From assembly GCF_003243465.1 (NCBI RefSeq), contig NZ_QFQZ01000024.1, forward strand, positions 1 through 55,629: a stretch of DNA of 55,629 nucleotides, read 5' to 3'. Below the pieces are notes generated by a model, which was given only the letters and a program-made list of their open reading frames with translations, was not told the origin of the DNA and searched no databases. Shown in pieces: positions 45,564-54,854 of this stretch (position 1 is the first letter of the stretch; every line of letters starts with the position of its first letter). The DNA comes from Caulobacter segnis (lineage in GTDB: Bacteria > Pseudomonadota > Alphaproteobacteria > Caulobacterales > Caulobacteraceae). A program made the translations under genes and the position numbers.

Positions 45564-48500
45564 TCAGTTGCCGACCGCGACCGTGTTGTCGTCGCCGTTG
45601 CGGTCGATCACCGTGTTGTAGGGATCGATCCCCGCGAACCTAGGCTTCCCGGCCACGGTGAAGGTGAAAGTCTGCACGCCCGAGCGGATCGGACGCCGCT
45701 GGTAGACCAGGACATCCTTGGCGCCGAACCCCTTGTCGCCCGGCTTGGCGGTGAAAACGCCAATATCCATCGCCTCGTTCAGAGCCGCGGCGCTCTCCTT
45801 GCCCTTGCCATCGGCGTACTTCTTCTGGGCGTCCACGGTGATCGTGACGTCGAACTTCCCATCGGGACGCGCCTTCACCGAAGCGCTCTTGGCCTTGAGG
45901 TCATAGAGCGTGATCTTCTCGAAGAGATCGGTGATCAGCGCCTGCTTGTCCGCCGGCGCCTCGGCGCGGAGATAGGTCAGGAAGTCCGTGGTGATCGGAT
46001 AGGGCGCGCCCTTGAAGGCATACTGAGCGATCAGCTTGCGCAGCGCGCGATTGACGGTCTCCTCGCCCAGCTCGTTCTGCAGGCGGTACATGACCAGCGA
46101 GCCCTTGCGGTAATAGACGTAGGGCTGGCTCTCGACCTTGGCCAAGGGCTGTTCGTCGATCACATCGCCGCCGCGGGCGCGCAGGTAGCTGTCGAGCTCG
46201 AATTTCAGGAACTTGCGGATCTGGTCTTCGCCATAGGCGTGCTTCATGACCATGAGCGCCGAATACTGGGCGAAGGTCTCGCTCAGCATGGCGCCGCCCT
46301 GCTGGTCCGCGCCGATCACCTGGTGAGCCCACCATTGGTGGCCGATCTCGTGCGCCCCGACATAGGTGACCATGTCGATCTTGGACGGATCGCGATAGTC
46401 GGAGATGAAGAACAGACCTTCCGACCATGGGATGGTGCTGGCGAACGACTGCGCGAACTGCTCGTAGTCCGGGAACTCCTGGAAGCGCAGCTGGCGGAAC
46501 TGGTAGGGGCTGAAATTGGCCTGGAAGTAGTCCAGGGACCGCTTCATCGCGGTCTTCATGCGCTCGATGTTCCAGGGGTGCTGCGCGTCGTAGTAGACCG
46601 CCAGGTCCACGCCCTTGTAGAGCTCGCGCGACACCTGGTAGCGCGCCGACTGGATCGAGACGAACGGCATGATCGGCGCCTCGGTCACGAAGCGCGCGAC
46701 GCGGCGACCGTTCTTCAGCGTCTCCGAAACCTTGTAGCCCGGCGCGATCGGCGTCTGGTCGGCTTCGGTCGAGACCGTGATATCGGAGCTGACGAAGTCG
46801 GCGTCCTTGCGCAGGCCGTTGAACTGCCGGGACGGGATATCACCCAACTTGGCCATGCGGCGCTCGGCTGGCAGGCCGTATTTGCGGCGCTTGGCGCGGT
46901 CCTGCAGCAAGCCCTCGCGCGACATGCCCAGGATCGGCGCAATCTCGAAATTGTTGATGAAGGTCCCATTGTCGACGACCCGGCGTTCCTGGCCGCTGTT
47001 GGGGAAGCCGCGCTGGGCGCGCAGGGTGATGAAGCTCATCTTGCGACGCTCGCCGGGCCGCATCGGCGTATCGAACGCGAAGATCCGGTAGTTGAAAGCC
47101 TCGAACGTCTTCTTGGGACGCGCGCCCTCGATCGACAGCCCCTTGACCTGCAGGTCGCGGTCGAACCGGACGTGGATTTCCTTCAGCGGCTCGCTGGTCT
47201 TGTTCTCGATGACATACGAGCCCTTGGTCTCGATGCTGGGCGCATGCGGGCGCAGATCGACGTCGAGCGTCATCGCCACGATCTTCGGCTGGGGCGTGTT
47301 CTCGAACGGAAGCAGGGTCTTCTCGTAGTCGGCCTGCCACTTTTCGTTGTCGATCTTGGTGCGGTAAGGATTCCAGACGTTCGTGTTCACGTAGATGTAG
47401 CCGCCGGCCGCTGCGAAAACGACGATCGAGACAGCCATCAGGAGCCCCGCCGCGCTGTTCAGCCGGATGGGCAAGCGGCGAAGACGCGGCAGAAGCCGGC
47501 TCTCGGTCCCCCGACGCCACAGGGCGTAGGCCAGCACCATCAGGACCAGGGCGAAGGCGCTCCAGTAGACGCGGAGCCACCAGGCTCCGATCCAGAACTT
47601 CCCTTCGCCGTTCATGTCCGAGAACGGCGTCGCTGTCACCGCGCCGTAGTTGTAGAGCTTATGCTCGAAGCCCAGGTTCACGAAGGTGATGGTGGTGACC
47701 AGGTAGATCACCATCAGTCCCCAGCCGATGAACTTGTGTGGGCTTATCGCCTGCAGGAACACGGCGAGGACCGCCAGCAGGATCCAGTCCACCGACTGCG
47801 GCAGTAGATACCACAGCAGATACTTCTGGAACTCGAAGTTGAAGTAGCCGTGCAGCGCCTGGCTCAGCACAGCCGCCACGACGCTGATCAGGAGGGTCGA
47901 GATCAGCACCAGGCTGATCGCCAGGGTCTTGGGCGCGACAAACGCCCAGTCAGGCACGGGGGTGGCGTCGATGATCTCGTGGGTCTTTCGCTCCCGTTCA
48001 CGCCAGACCAGCTCGCCGGAATAGTAGATGGCGATGATGATCGGGATCAGGCTGAACGAGCCCATCAGGGGCTCAAGAAGAACGCGCGTGACGGGATAGA
48101 TCACCCCGCCATAGGTCCCGGCCTCCGTCGCGAACCACAGAGAGCCCATGGCGTTCACGAGGCCCAGGAACAGCAGCACGAAATATGCGGGACTCTTGAA
48201 CACCTGGCCCATGTCGAGCCGCGTGCGCACCACCAGCTGAGCCAAAGCCGTCCGTCGATCGAAACGCGGCGCCGGCAGGGGCCCGCTTCTCGGCGGGGGC
48301 ATGGCGTCGTCTCGCACGGCCTTCGCCGCCTTGCCCTTACGTCGCCCAGACAGGTCCGCCGATTGGAACCGGAAGAGGCCGTAGGCGAGCGCCAGGAAAC
48401 CCATCGCCAGAGCGACGGCGAAGGCACGGTTGAACAGGAGAGCGCCGGTTAGGGCTGGCACGAGACTGTTTCGCTCGCTGGCCGTCCAGTAGCGCGTGGC

Positions 48501-49151
48501 CTGACCGAAGGCGGATGCGCCCAGCGGCTCCCAGTAGGCGGCGATCTTCGCATACTCCGGCCGACGCAGCGCGATGCCGGCGATGATCCAAAGCACGATG
48601 AAGGCGATGACGCCGACGTAGGTCCACATCATCGATCGGGTGACCGTGGCCAGCGCAAAGAACAGCGCCGAGGTCAACAGGATCGACGGCAAGGCCAACG
48701 CGAAATACGAGAAGAGGTAGGCGTGGAGATCGTTCGGCCCCAGACGTTCGGGGTCGATCCAGGGCATGAAAGATCCCAGCCAGATCGCCAACGGCACGAC
48801 CAGGAACGAGATCGCGGCCGCGAGGAAGGCTCCGGTGAAACGGCCGTACAGATAGTCGAACTTGCCCACGCGCGTGGAGCGCAGGATCGGCCCGAAACCG
48901 GTCTCGTCATCTCGCACGACGACGTTGGCCACGAAGGCCGTGGTCACGAACATGTAGAAGATCGAGAGAATGATATGGGTCTGGGCGATGGCGAACGGCG
49001 CGTTCTTGTGGATGTTGCCGCCGCCGCCGATGCGGATCTGGTCGATCGTCGCCGCCCCGAAGGTCAGCAGGAAGAAGATGGTCGCCACCACCCAGAAGAC
49101 GGGGGACTTCAGTTGATAGCGGAGCTCGAAGCCCGCGATCTTGCGAAACAT
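45564..49151 (-). CDS. ABC-2 type permease fused to M1-family metallopeptidase
   Basis: 1195 aa. The N-terminal half has two ABC-2 permease modules with about 12 membrane helices (residues about 15-260 and 325-570). A final helix near 590-610 leads to a large domain of M1 aminopeptidase type. That domain has the zinc motif HEIGHQWWAHQ and the second Glu in SETFAQYSALMV; no clear GAMEN exopeptidase motif was seen. ATG 49151 follows GGAGGGC. The ATP-binding partner gene lies 13 nt upstream. Such fusions occur in Bacteroidetes and proteobacteria; export or peptide processing across the membrane is plausible. Confidence 0.92.
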   Translation of the reverse strand: MFRKIAGFELRYQLKSPVFWVVATIFFLLTFGAATIDQIRIGGGGNIHKNAPFAIAQTHIILSIFYMFVTTAFVANVVVRDDETGFGPILRSTRVGKFDYLYGRFTGAFLAAAISFLVVPLAIWLGSFMPWIDPERLGPNDLHAYLFSYFALALPSILLTSALFFALATVTRSMMWTYVGVIAFIVLWIIAGIALRRPEYAKIAAYWEPLGASAFGQATRYWTASERNSLVPALTGALLFNRAFAVALAMGFLALAYGLFRFQSADLSGRRKGKAAKAVRDDAMPPPRSGPLPAPRFDRRTALAQLVVRTRLDMGQVFKSPAYFVLLFLGLVNAMGSLWFATEAGTYGGVIYPVTRVLLEPLMGSFSLIPIIIAIYYSGELVWRERERKTHEIIDATPVPDWAFVAPKTLAISLVLISTLLISVVAAVLSQALHGYFNFEFQKYLLWYLLPQSVDWILLAVLAVFLQAISPHKFIGWGLMVIYLVTTITFVNLGFEHKLYNYGAVTATPFSDMNGEGKFWIGAWWLRVYWSAFALVLMVLAYALWRRGTESRLLPRLRRLPIRLNSAAGLLMAVSIVVFAAAGGYIYVNTNVWNPYRTKIDNEKWQADYEKTLLPFENTPQPKIVAMTLDVDLRPHAPSIETKGSYVIENKTSEPLKEIHVRFDRDLQVKGLSIEGARPKKTFEAFNYRIFAFDTPMRPGERRKMSFITLRAQRGFPNSGQERRVVDNGTFINNFEIAPILGMSREGLLQDRAKRRKYGLPAERRMAKLGDIPSRQFNGLRKDADFVSSDITVSTEADQTPIAPGYKVSETLKNGRRVARFVTEAPIMPFVSIQSARYQVSRELYKGVDLAVYYDAQHPWNIERMKTAMKRSLDYFQANFSPYQFRQLRFQEFPDYEQFAQSFASTIPWSEGLFFISDYRDPSKIDMVTYVGAHEIGHQWWAHQVIGADQQGGAMLSETFAQYSALMVMKHAYGEDQIRKFLKFELDSYLRARGGDVIDEQPLAKVESQPYVYYRKGSLVMYRLQNELGEETVNRALRKLIAQYAFKGAPYPITTDFLTYLRAEAPADKQALITDLFEKITLYDLKAKSASVKARPDGKFDVTITVDAQKKYADGKGKESAAALNEAMDIGVFTAKPGDKGFGAKDVLVYQRRPIRSGVQTFTFTVAGKPRFAGIDPYNTVIDRNGDDNTVAVGN

Positions 49152-49164
49152 CGGCCGCCCTCCG

Positions 49165-50043
49165 TCAGGCCGCGCGCCGCGTGGTCGAGAGGGTGGAGAA
49201 ATAGACATCCTCCAGCCCGCCCTCGACCGACGTGAAGCCGTCGCCCGGATTGTCGTCGGACTCGATGTGGATGACGGTGCGCCCGCCCAGCAGACGCGTG
49301 GAGATGACCTTGTAACGGGCCTTGGCGGCCTCGAGCTCGCTCTTGTCGATGATCTTCTTCCAGATCCGGCCCTTGAGCTTGGCCACCAGATCGGCCGGCG
49401 CGCCCTCGCTGACGATGCGCCCGTCGCAGATGATCGCCATGGCCGGGCAAAGGTCGGAAACGTCCTCGACGATGTGGGTCGAGAGAATCACCACCACGTT
49501 CTCGCCAATCTCGGCCAGCAGATTCAGGAAACGGTTGCGCTCTTCGGGGTCGAGCCCCGCCGTGGGCTCGTCGACGATGATCAGGCGCGGATCGCCGATC
49601 AGGGCCTGGGCGATCCCGAACCGCTGACGCATCCCGCCGGAGAAGCCGGCGATGGCCTTCTTGCGCACGTTCCAGAGGTTTACCTGGTTCAGCAGGTGCT
49701 CGACCGTCGCCTTGCGGTCCTTGGCGTCCGCGACGCCTTTCAGCACCGCCATATGGTCCAGCATGTCGTAGGCGGAGACCCGGGGATAGACACCGAAATC
49801 CTGCGGCAGATAACCCAGCGTCCGACGCAGCAGCTCCGGCGTCTTCAGGACATCGATGTCGCCGAAGCGGATGTGGCCGGAGGTTGGCGCTTGGAGGGTC
49901 GCGATGGTGCGCATCAAGGTCGATTTACCCGCGCCGTTCGGCCCCAGTAGGCCGTACATCCCGCGCGGGATCGTCAGATTGACCTCGTTCAAGGCTTTGA
50001 CGCCGTTGCCGTAGACGTGGGTTAAGTTCTCGATGATCAGCAT
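49165..50043 (-). CDS. ABC transporter ATP-binding protein
   Basis: 292 aa nucleotide-binding subunit of the ABC-2 exporter encoded next. Walker A GPNGAGKSTLMRTI near residue 35, Q-loop GYLPQDFGVYP, signature FSGGMRQRFGIAQAL, Walker B LIIVDEPTAGLD and H-loop STHIVEDV. The C-terminal 80 residues form an extra domain. It precedes the permease/peptidase gene by 13 nt. Confidence 0.95.
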   Translation of the reverse strand: MLIIENLTHVYGNGVKALNEVNLTIPRGMYGLLGPNGAGKSTLMRTIATLQAPTSGHIRFGDIDVLKTPELLRRTLGYLPQDFGVYPRVSAYDMLDHMAVLKGVADAKDRKATVEHLLNQVNLWNVRKKAIAGFSGGMRQRFGIAQALIGDPRLIIVDEPTAGLDPEERNRFLNLLAEIGENVVVILSTHIVEDVSDLCPAMAIICDGRIVSEGAPADLVAKLKGRIWKKIIDKSELEAAKARYKVISTRLLGGRTVIHIESDDNPGDGFTSVEGGLEDVYFSTLSTTRRAA

Positions 50044-50240
50044 GAACGTTCCAAGGCCCCCGAACTCCGCCCGAATATCCCCGCACCGTCATGACTCGGC
50101 GGCCTTGATAGGGGCAAGTGAAAGAACGTTTAGGCGCGCTTCAACCAAGCCCTTTTGACCGTTCGGCGGCTTGGGGCCCGCCTCTCGGGGCGCCGACGAA
50201 AGGGTTTTTACGCGGCCGGTTTGGGTCTACAGGAATCGCC

Positions 50241-50921
50241 ATGACCCCTTACGCCTTTCCCCCGCACGCCCTTCCGACGGTCCCGGTGGAAGGATCTGAC
50301 GCGGTCTTCCCGGTCCGCAGAATCCTTTGTGTCGGCCGAAACTACGCCGCGCACCGGCGGGAGATGGGCGGCGACGAACGCGATCCGCCGTTCTTCTTCG
50401 CCAAGCCGGCCGACGCGATCGCCCCGGTGCGCTCGGAAATCCCCTACCCGCCCGCGACCAGCGACCTGCATCACGAGATCGAGCTCGTGGTGGCGCTGAA
50501 GGCGGGCGGCGCGGACCTGACGCCGGAGCAGGCCTTGGCTTGCGTGTTCGGCTATGCGGTCGGCGTCGACCTGACGCGGCGCGACCTGCAGGGCGCGGCC
50601 AAGGCCAAGGGTCAGCCCTGGGAGGCCGGCAAGGCGTTCGACGCCAGCGCGCCGATCAGCGCGATCCGCGTGATGGGCGAGCCCGCGCCACAGGCTCTCG
50701 TCAGCCTCTCGGTCAACGGCGCCGAGCGTCAGCGTGGACAGATCGGCGACATGATCTGGAACATCGGCGAGGTGATCGCCAAGGCCAGCGCGCTTTGGAC
50801 CCTGGCGGCCGGCGACCTGATCTTCACCGGCACCCCCGAGGGCGTCGGCGCGATCGCTCGCGGCGATCTTGTGACCGGCGAGGTCGAGGGCGTGGGCCGC
50901 CTGGAATTCACCCTGGTCTGA
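50241..50921 (+). CDS. fumarylacetoacetate hydrolase-family protein
   Basis: 226 aa FAH-fold hydrolase. ILCVGRNYAAHRREMGG, the metal ligands in HHEIELVVAL, GYAVGVDLTRRDLQ, and DLIFTGTPEGVGAI are conserved. With the adjacent zeta-GST isomerase it fits the last two steps of gentisate or homogentisate breakdown: isomerisation then hydrolysis of maleylpyruvate or maleylacetoacetate products. The size fits fumarylpyruvate hydrolase better than the 420-aa FAH of tyrosine catabolism. ATG 50241 follows AGGA. Confidence 0.9.
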   Translation: MTPYAFPPHALPTVPVEGSDAVFPVRRILCVGRNYAAHRREMGGDERDPPFFFAKPADAIAPVRSEIPYPPATSDLHHEIELVVALKAGGADLTPEQALACVFGYAVGVDLTRRDLQGAAKAKGQPWEAGKAFDASAPISAIRVMGEPAPQALVSLSVNGAERQRGQIGDMIWNIGEVIAKASALWTLAAGDLIFTGTPEGVGAIARGDLVTGEVEGVGRLEFTLV

Positions 50922-50928
50922 GGCTGGA

Positions 50929-51561
50929 ATGAAACTCGTCCTGCACAGCGCCAAGCGCGCGAGCGCGCCGTATCGGGTGCGGATCGGCCTGAAGCTTAAG
51001 GGGCTCGACTTCGAGCTGCGCCCGGTCGATCTGGTCACCAACGCCCACCAGACCGAGGACTATCGCAGCCTCAACGCCCAGGCGCTGGTCCCGACGCTGG
51101 AGGTGGACGGCCGCGCGCTGACCCAGAGCCTGGCGATCCTGGAATGGCTGGACGAGGCCTTTCCCGAACCCCGTCTTCTCCCGACCGATCCCTTCGACCG
51201 GGCGACGGTGCGGGCGATGGCCGAGATCATCGCCTGCGACATCCATCCGCTGAACAACCTGCGGATCCTGCGGGCCCTGACCGCGCTGGAGATCGATGAA
51301 GCCCAGCGCAACGCTTGGGCCAACCGATGGATCTCCGACGGCTTTTCGGCGTTGGAGCCGATGGTCTCGCGCCACGGCGGCGCTTATGCCTTCGGCGACA
51401 CGCCGGGTCTCGTGGATTGTCTTTTGGTTCCGCAAGTGTTCAACGCAGGCCGCTTCAACGTCGACCTTTCACCGTTTCCAGCGATCCAGGCCGCCGCCGG
51501 TCGCGCGGCGCGGCACCCGGCCATCGCGGCCGCACACCCCGACCATCATCCGGAGCGCTAG
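50929..51561 (+). CDS. maleylacetoacetate/maleylpyruvate isomerase (zeta-type GST)
   Basis: 210 aa. Glutathione-dependent cis-trans isomerase family: KLVLHSAKRASAPYRVRIGLKLKGL, NAQALVPTLEVDG, QSLAILEWLDEAFPEPRLLP and a C-terminal helical domain with PLNNLRILRAL. The zeta-class motif SSCxxRVRI appears as ASAPYRVRI, keeping the Ser but not the Cys. It is 7 nt after the FAH-family gene and touches the next gene. Confidence 0.88.
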   Translation: MKLVLHSAKRASAPYRVRIGLKLKGLDFELRPVDLVTNAHQTEDYRSLNAQALVPTLEVDGRALTQSLAILEWLDEAFPEPRLLPTDPFDRATVRAMAEIIACDIHPLNNLRILRALTALEIDEAQRNAWANRWISDGFSALEPMVSRHGGAYAFGDTPGLVDCLLVPQVFNAGRFNVDLSPFPAIQAAAGRAARHPAIAAAHPDHHPER

Positions 51562-52194
51562 ATGCTTGAGGACCTAAAAGCCAGGAACGCCGCCTGGTCG
51601 AAGAGCAAGACCCAGGTCGATCCGGATTTCTTCAAGCGTCTGGAAGGCCAGCAAAGCCCGGAATATCTCTGGATCGGCTGCAGCGACAGCCGCGTCCCCG
51701 CCAACGAGATCGTGGGCCTGGATCCGGGCGAGCTGTTCGTCCACCGCAACGTCGCCAACCTAGCCCCGCCGCAGGACGCCAACTATCTGAGCGTTCTGCA
51801 GTTCGCCGTCGATGTGCTGAAGGTGAAGCACATCATGGTCGTGGGCCACTATGGCTGCGGCGGCGTGGCGGCGGCGATCGACGGACAGCGTCGTGGTCTG
51901 GTCGACCACTGGCTGCATCCGATCCGTGAGGTGTGCGCCGAGCATAAGCACGAGCTCGGGCAAATCCCCGAAAAGCGCGCGATGCTGGACCGCCTGACCG
52001 AGCTCAATGTGGCTCGCCAGGTGCGCAACGTCGCCGCCGACGTCTTCGTCCAGGACGCCTGGGCGCGCGGCCAGCCGCTCGCCGTTCACGGCTGGGTCTA
52101 TTCGCTGCACGACGGCCTCGTGAACGACCTCGACATCGGCATCGCCAGTCTCGCCGACTACGAGCGCGTCGTGGCCGAGTCGATGCCTGGCTGA
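51562..52194 (+). CDS. can: cytosolic beta-carbonic anhydrase
   Basis: Interconverts CO2 and bicarbonate; 210 aa, no signal peptide. Zinc ligands and dyad: CSDSRVPANEI (Cys, Asp-Arg dyad) and GHYGCGGVAAAI (His, Cys). The E. coli Can-like C-terminus is present (VHGWVYSLHDGLVNDLDI). It starts directly after the isomerase stop. Confidence 0.94.
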   Translation: MLEDLKARNAAWSKSKTQVDPDFFKRLEGQQSPEYLWIGCSDSRVPANEIVGLDPGELFVHRNVANLAPPQDANYLSVLQFAVDVLKVKHIMVVGHYGCGGVAAAIDGQRRGLVDHWLHPIREVCAEHKHELGQIPEKRAMLDRLTELNVARQVRNVAADVFVQDAWARGQPLAVHGWVYSLHDGLVNDLDIGIASLADYERVVAESMPG

Positions 52195-52208
52195 AGACGG
52201 ACTCGACG

Positions 52209-53030
52209 TCAGGCGTCGAAGGCGACCACACCCGTGCTCAGGTCATAGCAAGCCGAGACAATCTTCAGCCGCCCTTCTTCGAGCCGTTCAGAAAGCGTCC
52301 CGTCAGCCACCTTCAAGCGGTGGGCGATGTCGCGGACGTTCTGGCGGATGGCCGCGTCCTGGAGATCGGCCGGATGCTGCTCTTCGGCCTCCAGGACCGC
52401 GGGCAGGATCGGCAGCACCATCTCGTGAAGGGCGCCGTGCAGTTCGGCGTGCTTGGTGGCGACGTCGACGGCCGCCCCGACGGCGCCGCACTTGGTGTGG
52501 CCCAGCACGACGACCAGCGGCGCGCCCAGATGCTCGACCGCATAGACGATGGAGCCCAGGCCCTCGCGGCTGACGGTCGAACCGGCCACGCGCACCACGA
52601 ACAACTCACCCAGGTTGCAGTCGAAGATCAGCTCCGGCGCGGTGCGGCTGTCCGAGCAGCCGATGATCACCGCGAAGGGCTTCTGACCTTTGGACAGCTC
52701 CGCCACGCGGACCATGGAAGGCAGGGAGATGTTGGCGCCCCCGCGAGCGAAGATGGCGTTGCCCTGTTTCAGGCGGCCGAGGGCTTCGTCGGGGCTGACG
52801 GCCATCGCCTCGTGAGCGGGCGCGGGAGGCGGGGCCGGCTCCATGGGCTTGACCGTCGCCAGCGCCTTGTCCAGGGCGGCCTTGTCGGCGGCTTGGTGAG
52901 TCAGCGCCCGTGCGGTGCGGCGGCCCTTCTTGGTCAGGACGCTGGGAGAGCCGCCCTCGCCCTCGGCGAAAGCCAAGGCGGGCGCCGTCGCGCCTAGGAG
53001 CGCGCCCAGCAGAAGTCGTCTCGAAACCAT
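52209..53030 (-). CDS. exported beta-carbonic anhydrase
   Basis: 273 aa. An N-terminal signal sequence (MVSRRLLLGALLGATAPALAFAEG) and a roughly 70-residue Lys/Pro/Ala linker precede a complete beta-class domain: CSDSRTAPELIFDCNLGELFVVRVAG and GHTKCGAVGAAVD. It is probably periplasmic, paired with the cytosolic enzyme encoded convergently 14 nt away. Confidence 0.92.
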   Translation of the reverse strand: MVSRRLLLGALLGATAPALAFAEGEGGSPSVLTKKGRRTARALTHQAADKAALDKALATVKPMEPAPPPAPAHEAMAVSPDEALGRLKQGNAIFARGGANISLPSMVRVAELSKGQKPFAVIIGCSDSRTAPELIFDCNLGELFVVRVAGSTVSREGLGSIVYAVEHLGAPLVVVLGHTKCGAVGAAVDVATKHAELHGALHEMVLPILPAVLEAEEQHPADLQDAAIRQNVRDIAHRLKVADGTLSERLEEGRLKIVSACYDLSTGVVAFDA

Positions 53031-53103
53031 CTCGTCCCCCGACGTCGGTCGATGTCGGAGAAACAGCTAGACCACAACGGCTCTAAGGAACGTTAACCGA
53101 GCG

Positions 53104-53577
53104 CTACAGCGGCAATTCAACGCGCTTGACCACCGTGCGCATGGCGATGCTGGAGCTGACTCGAACGACGCCGGGAATGCGCGTCAACTCCTGGGCGTGC
53201 ACGCGTTCCAGATCATCGACGTCGCGGACCACCAGGCGCAGCAGGTAGTCGGATCCGCCCGTCATCAGATAGCACTCCGCGACCTCGCGGACCCCCGCGA
53301 TCGCCTTTTCGAAAGCGCTGAGCGCCGACTCCGCCTGGGAGGAAAGGGTGACGGTGACGAAGACGCTGAGCGGCAGGCCGACGGCGCGTTCATCGATCAC
53401 GGCGGCGTAGCGGCTGATCACCCCCGCCTCCTCCAGCGCCCGCACGCGGCGAAGGCAGGCGGACTCGGACAGATTCACCGCTTCGCCCATTTCCACATAG
53501 CTAGCCCTCCCCCGCCTCTGCAGGAGGTGGAGGAGCTTCCGGTCGAAACCATCAAGGCCAGCGGCGGGTTTCATCAT
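53104..53577 (-). CDS. Lrp/AsnC-family transcriptional regulator
   Basis: 157 aa. Winged HTH (FDRKLLHLLQRRGRASYVEMGEAVNLSESACLRRVRALEEAGVI) plus the RAM ligand-binding domain (VAECYLMTGGSDYLLRLVVRDVDDLERVH). Divergent from ald, so it is probably the alanine-responsive activator of alanine dehydrogenase (AldR/Lrp-like). Start at ATG 53577; Met 53574 is equally possible. Confidence 0.93.
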   Translation of the reverse strand: MMKPAAGLDGFDRKLLHLLQRRGRASYVEMGEAVNLSESACLRRVRALEEAGVISRYAAVIDERAVGLPLSVFVTVTLSSQAESALSAFEKAIAGVREVAECYLMTGGSDYLLRLVVRDVDDLERVHAQELTRIPGVVRVSSSIAMRTVVKRVELPL

Positions 53578-53593
53578 GCTTGACCTGTCTCGC

Positions 53594-53606
53594 GCAGGAA
53601 TCCTGC
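53594..53606. promoter_or_regulatory. candidate Lrp operator between lrp-like gene and ald
   Basis: Perfect palindrome GCAGGA-A-TCCTGC, 17 nt from the regulator start and 90 nt before ald, inside the 118-nt divergent gap. The size and dyad fit an Lrp-type half-site pair; binding is inferred. Confidence 0.45.
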
Positions 53607-53695
53607 ACAAGCGTAGCGCTGAGGCATGAAATCACCAAGGACACTGCGCAGGTCGAAGAGCAGAATTCGGGGAAAGCGCCTTTGGAGGAAGCATC

Positions 53696-54808
53696 ATGCG
53701 GGTTGGCGTTCCATCAGAGATCAAACCGGGCGAACATCGCGTCGGGCTGACGCCCACGGCCGTCCGGGAATATGTCGGCCACGGCCATACGGTCCTGGTC
53801 CAGTCCGGGGCGGGCCTTGGCGCCGGCTATGGCGATGAGGCCTATGTCAGGGCGGGCGCGACGATCGCCCCTGACGCCGCGGCGGTGTTCGCCGGCGCCG
53901 ACATGATCGTCAAGGTCAAGGAACCTCAGAAGGTCGAGTGGGAGAAGCTAGAACCGCGCCATATCCTCTTCACCTACCTTCACCTGGCGCCCGATCCCGC
54001 CCAGACCGAAGGACTGCTGGCCAGCGGCTGCGCCGCCATCGCCTATGAGACGGTCACGGATGCGCGCGGCGGCCTGCCGCTGCTGGCGCCGATGTCCGAG
54101 GTCGCCGGCCGGATCGCTGTCTTTTCGGCCGCCGAGACCCTGCTCAAGCACAACGGCGGCATGGGTCTGTTGCTCAGCGGCGTGCCCGGCGTGCCGCCGG
54201 CGCGCGTGGCTGTCCTAGGCGGGGGCGTAGTCGGCAGCAACGCCGCGCGCATGGCCGCCGGCCTCGGCGCCGAGGTCGTGGTGCTGGAGCGTTCGATCCC
54301 CCGGATGCGCGAGCTGGACGACCTCTATCAGGGCCGTATCCTAACCCGCTATTCGACCTTCGCGGCCGTCGAGGACGAGATCCTCAAGGCTGACGTCGTG
54401 ATCGGGGCGGTGCTGACGGCCGGCGCGGCCGCCCCGAAGCTGGTGCGCCGCGAACACCTCAAGCAGATGAAGCCGGGCTCGGTGCTGGTCGACGTCTCGA
54501 TCGACCAGGGTGGTTGTTTCGAGACCAGCAAGCCCACCACACACGCCGAGCCGACCTATGTCGTCGACGGCGTCGTGCACTACTGCGTCGCGAACATGCC
54601 GGGCGCGGCCCCGCGCACCTCTTCAGAAGCCTTGGGCAACGCGACCCTGCCGTTCGGTCTGGCGCTAGCGGACAAGGGGCTCAACGCGCTGAAGGCCAAT
54701 GTGCACCTGGCGCGTGGCCTGAACGTGCTGAAGGGCGAGCTGACCCACCCCGCCGTCGCCGAAGCGCTCGGCAAGGCGTCGATCGATCCCTACGGGGCCT
54801 GGAAGTAG
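53696..54808 (+). CDS. ald: alanine dehydrogenase
   Basis: NAD-dependent reversible deamination of L-alanine to pyruvate. 370 aa, standard length. It opens MRVGVPSEIKPGEHRVGLTP, with the substrate Lys in VKVKEP, His in YLHLAPDP, the Rossmann loop VLGGGVVGSNAARMAAGLGA and DVSIDQGGCFETSKPTTH. GGAGG lies 7 nt before the ATG. Probably induced by alanine through the divergent Lrp-type gene. Confidence 0.97.
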   Translation: MRVGVPSEIKPGEHRVGLTPTAVREYVGHGHTVLVQSGAGLGAGYGDEAYVRAGATIAPDAAAVFAGADMIVKVKEPQKVEWEKLEPRHILFTYLHLAPDPAQTEGLLASGCAAIAYETVTDARGGLPLLAPMSEVAGRIAVFSAAETLLKHNGGMGLLLSGVPGVPPARVAVLGGGVVGSNAARMAAGLGAEVVVLERSIPRMRELDDLYQGRILTRYSTFAAVEDEILKADVVIGAVLTAGAAAPKLVRREHLKQMKPGSVLVDVSIDQGGCFETSKPTTHAEPTYVVDGVVHYCVANMPGAAPRTSSEALGNATLPFGLALADKGLNALKANVHLARGLNVLKGELTHPAVAEALGKASIDPYGAWK

Positions 54809-54817
54809 GGCCTTGGA

Positions 54818-54848
54818 GCCGCTTCCCGGTCATAGGCTGGGAAGCGGC
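54818..54848. terminator. shared hairpin between convergent ald and nucleotidyltransferase genes
   Basis: 10-bp perfect stem GCCGCTTCCC / GGGAAGCGGC with an 11-nt loop, centred in the 46-nt convergent gap. No T-run; probably a bidirectional terminator. Confidence 0.55.
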
Positions 54849-54854
54849 GTTCAA

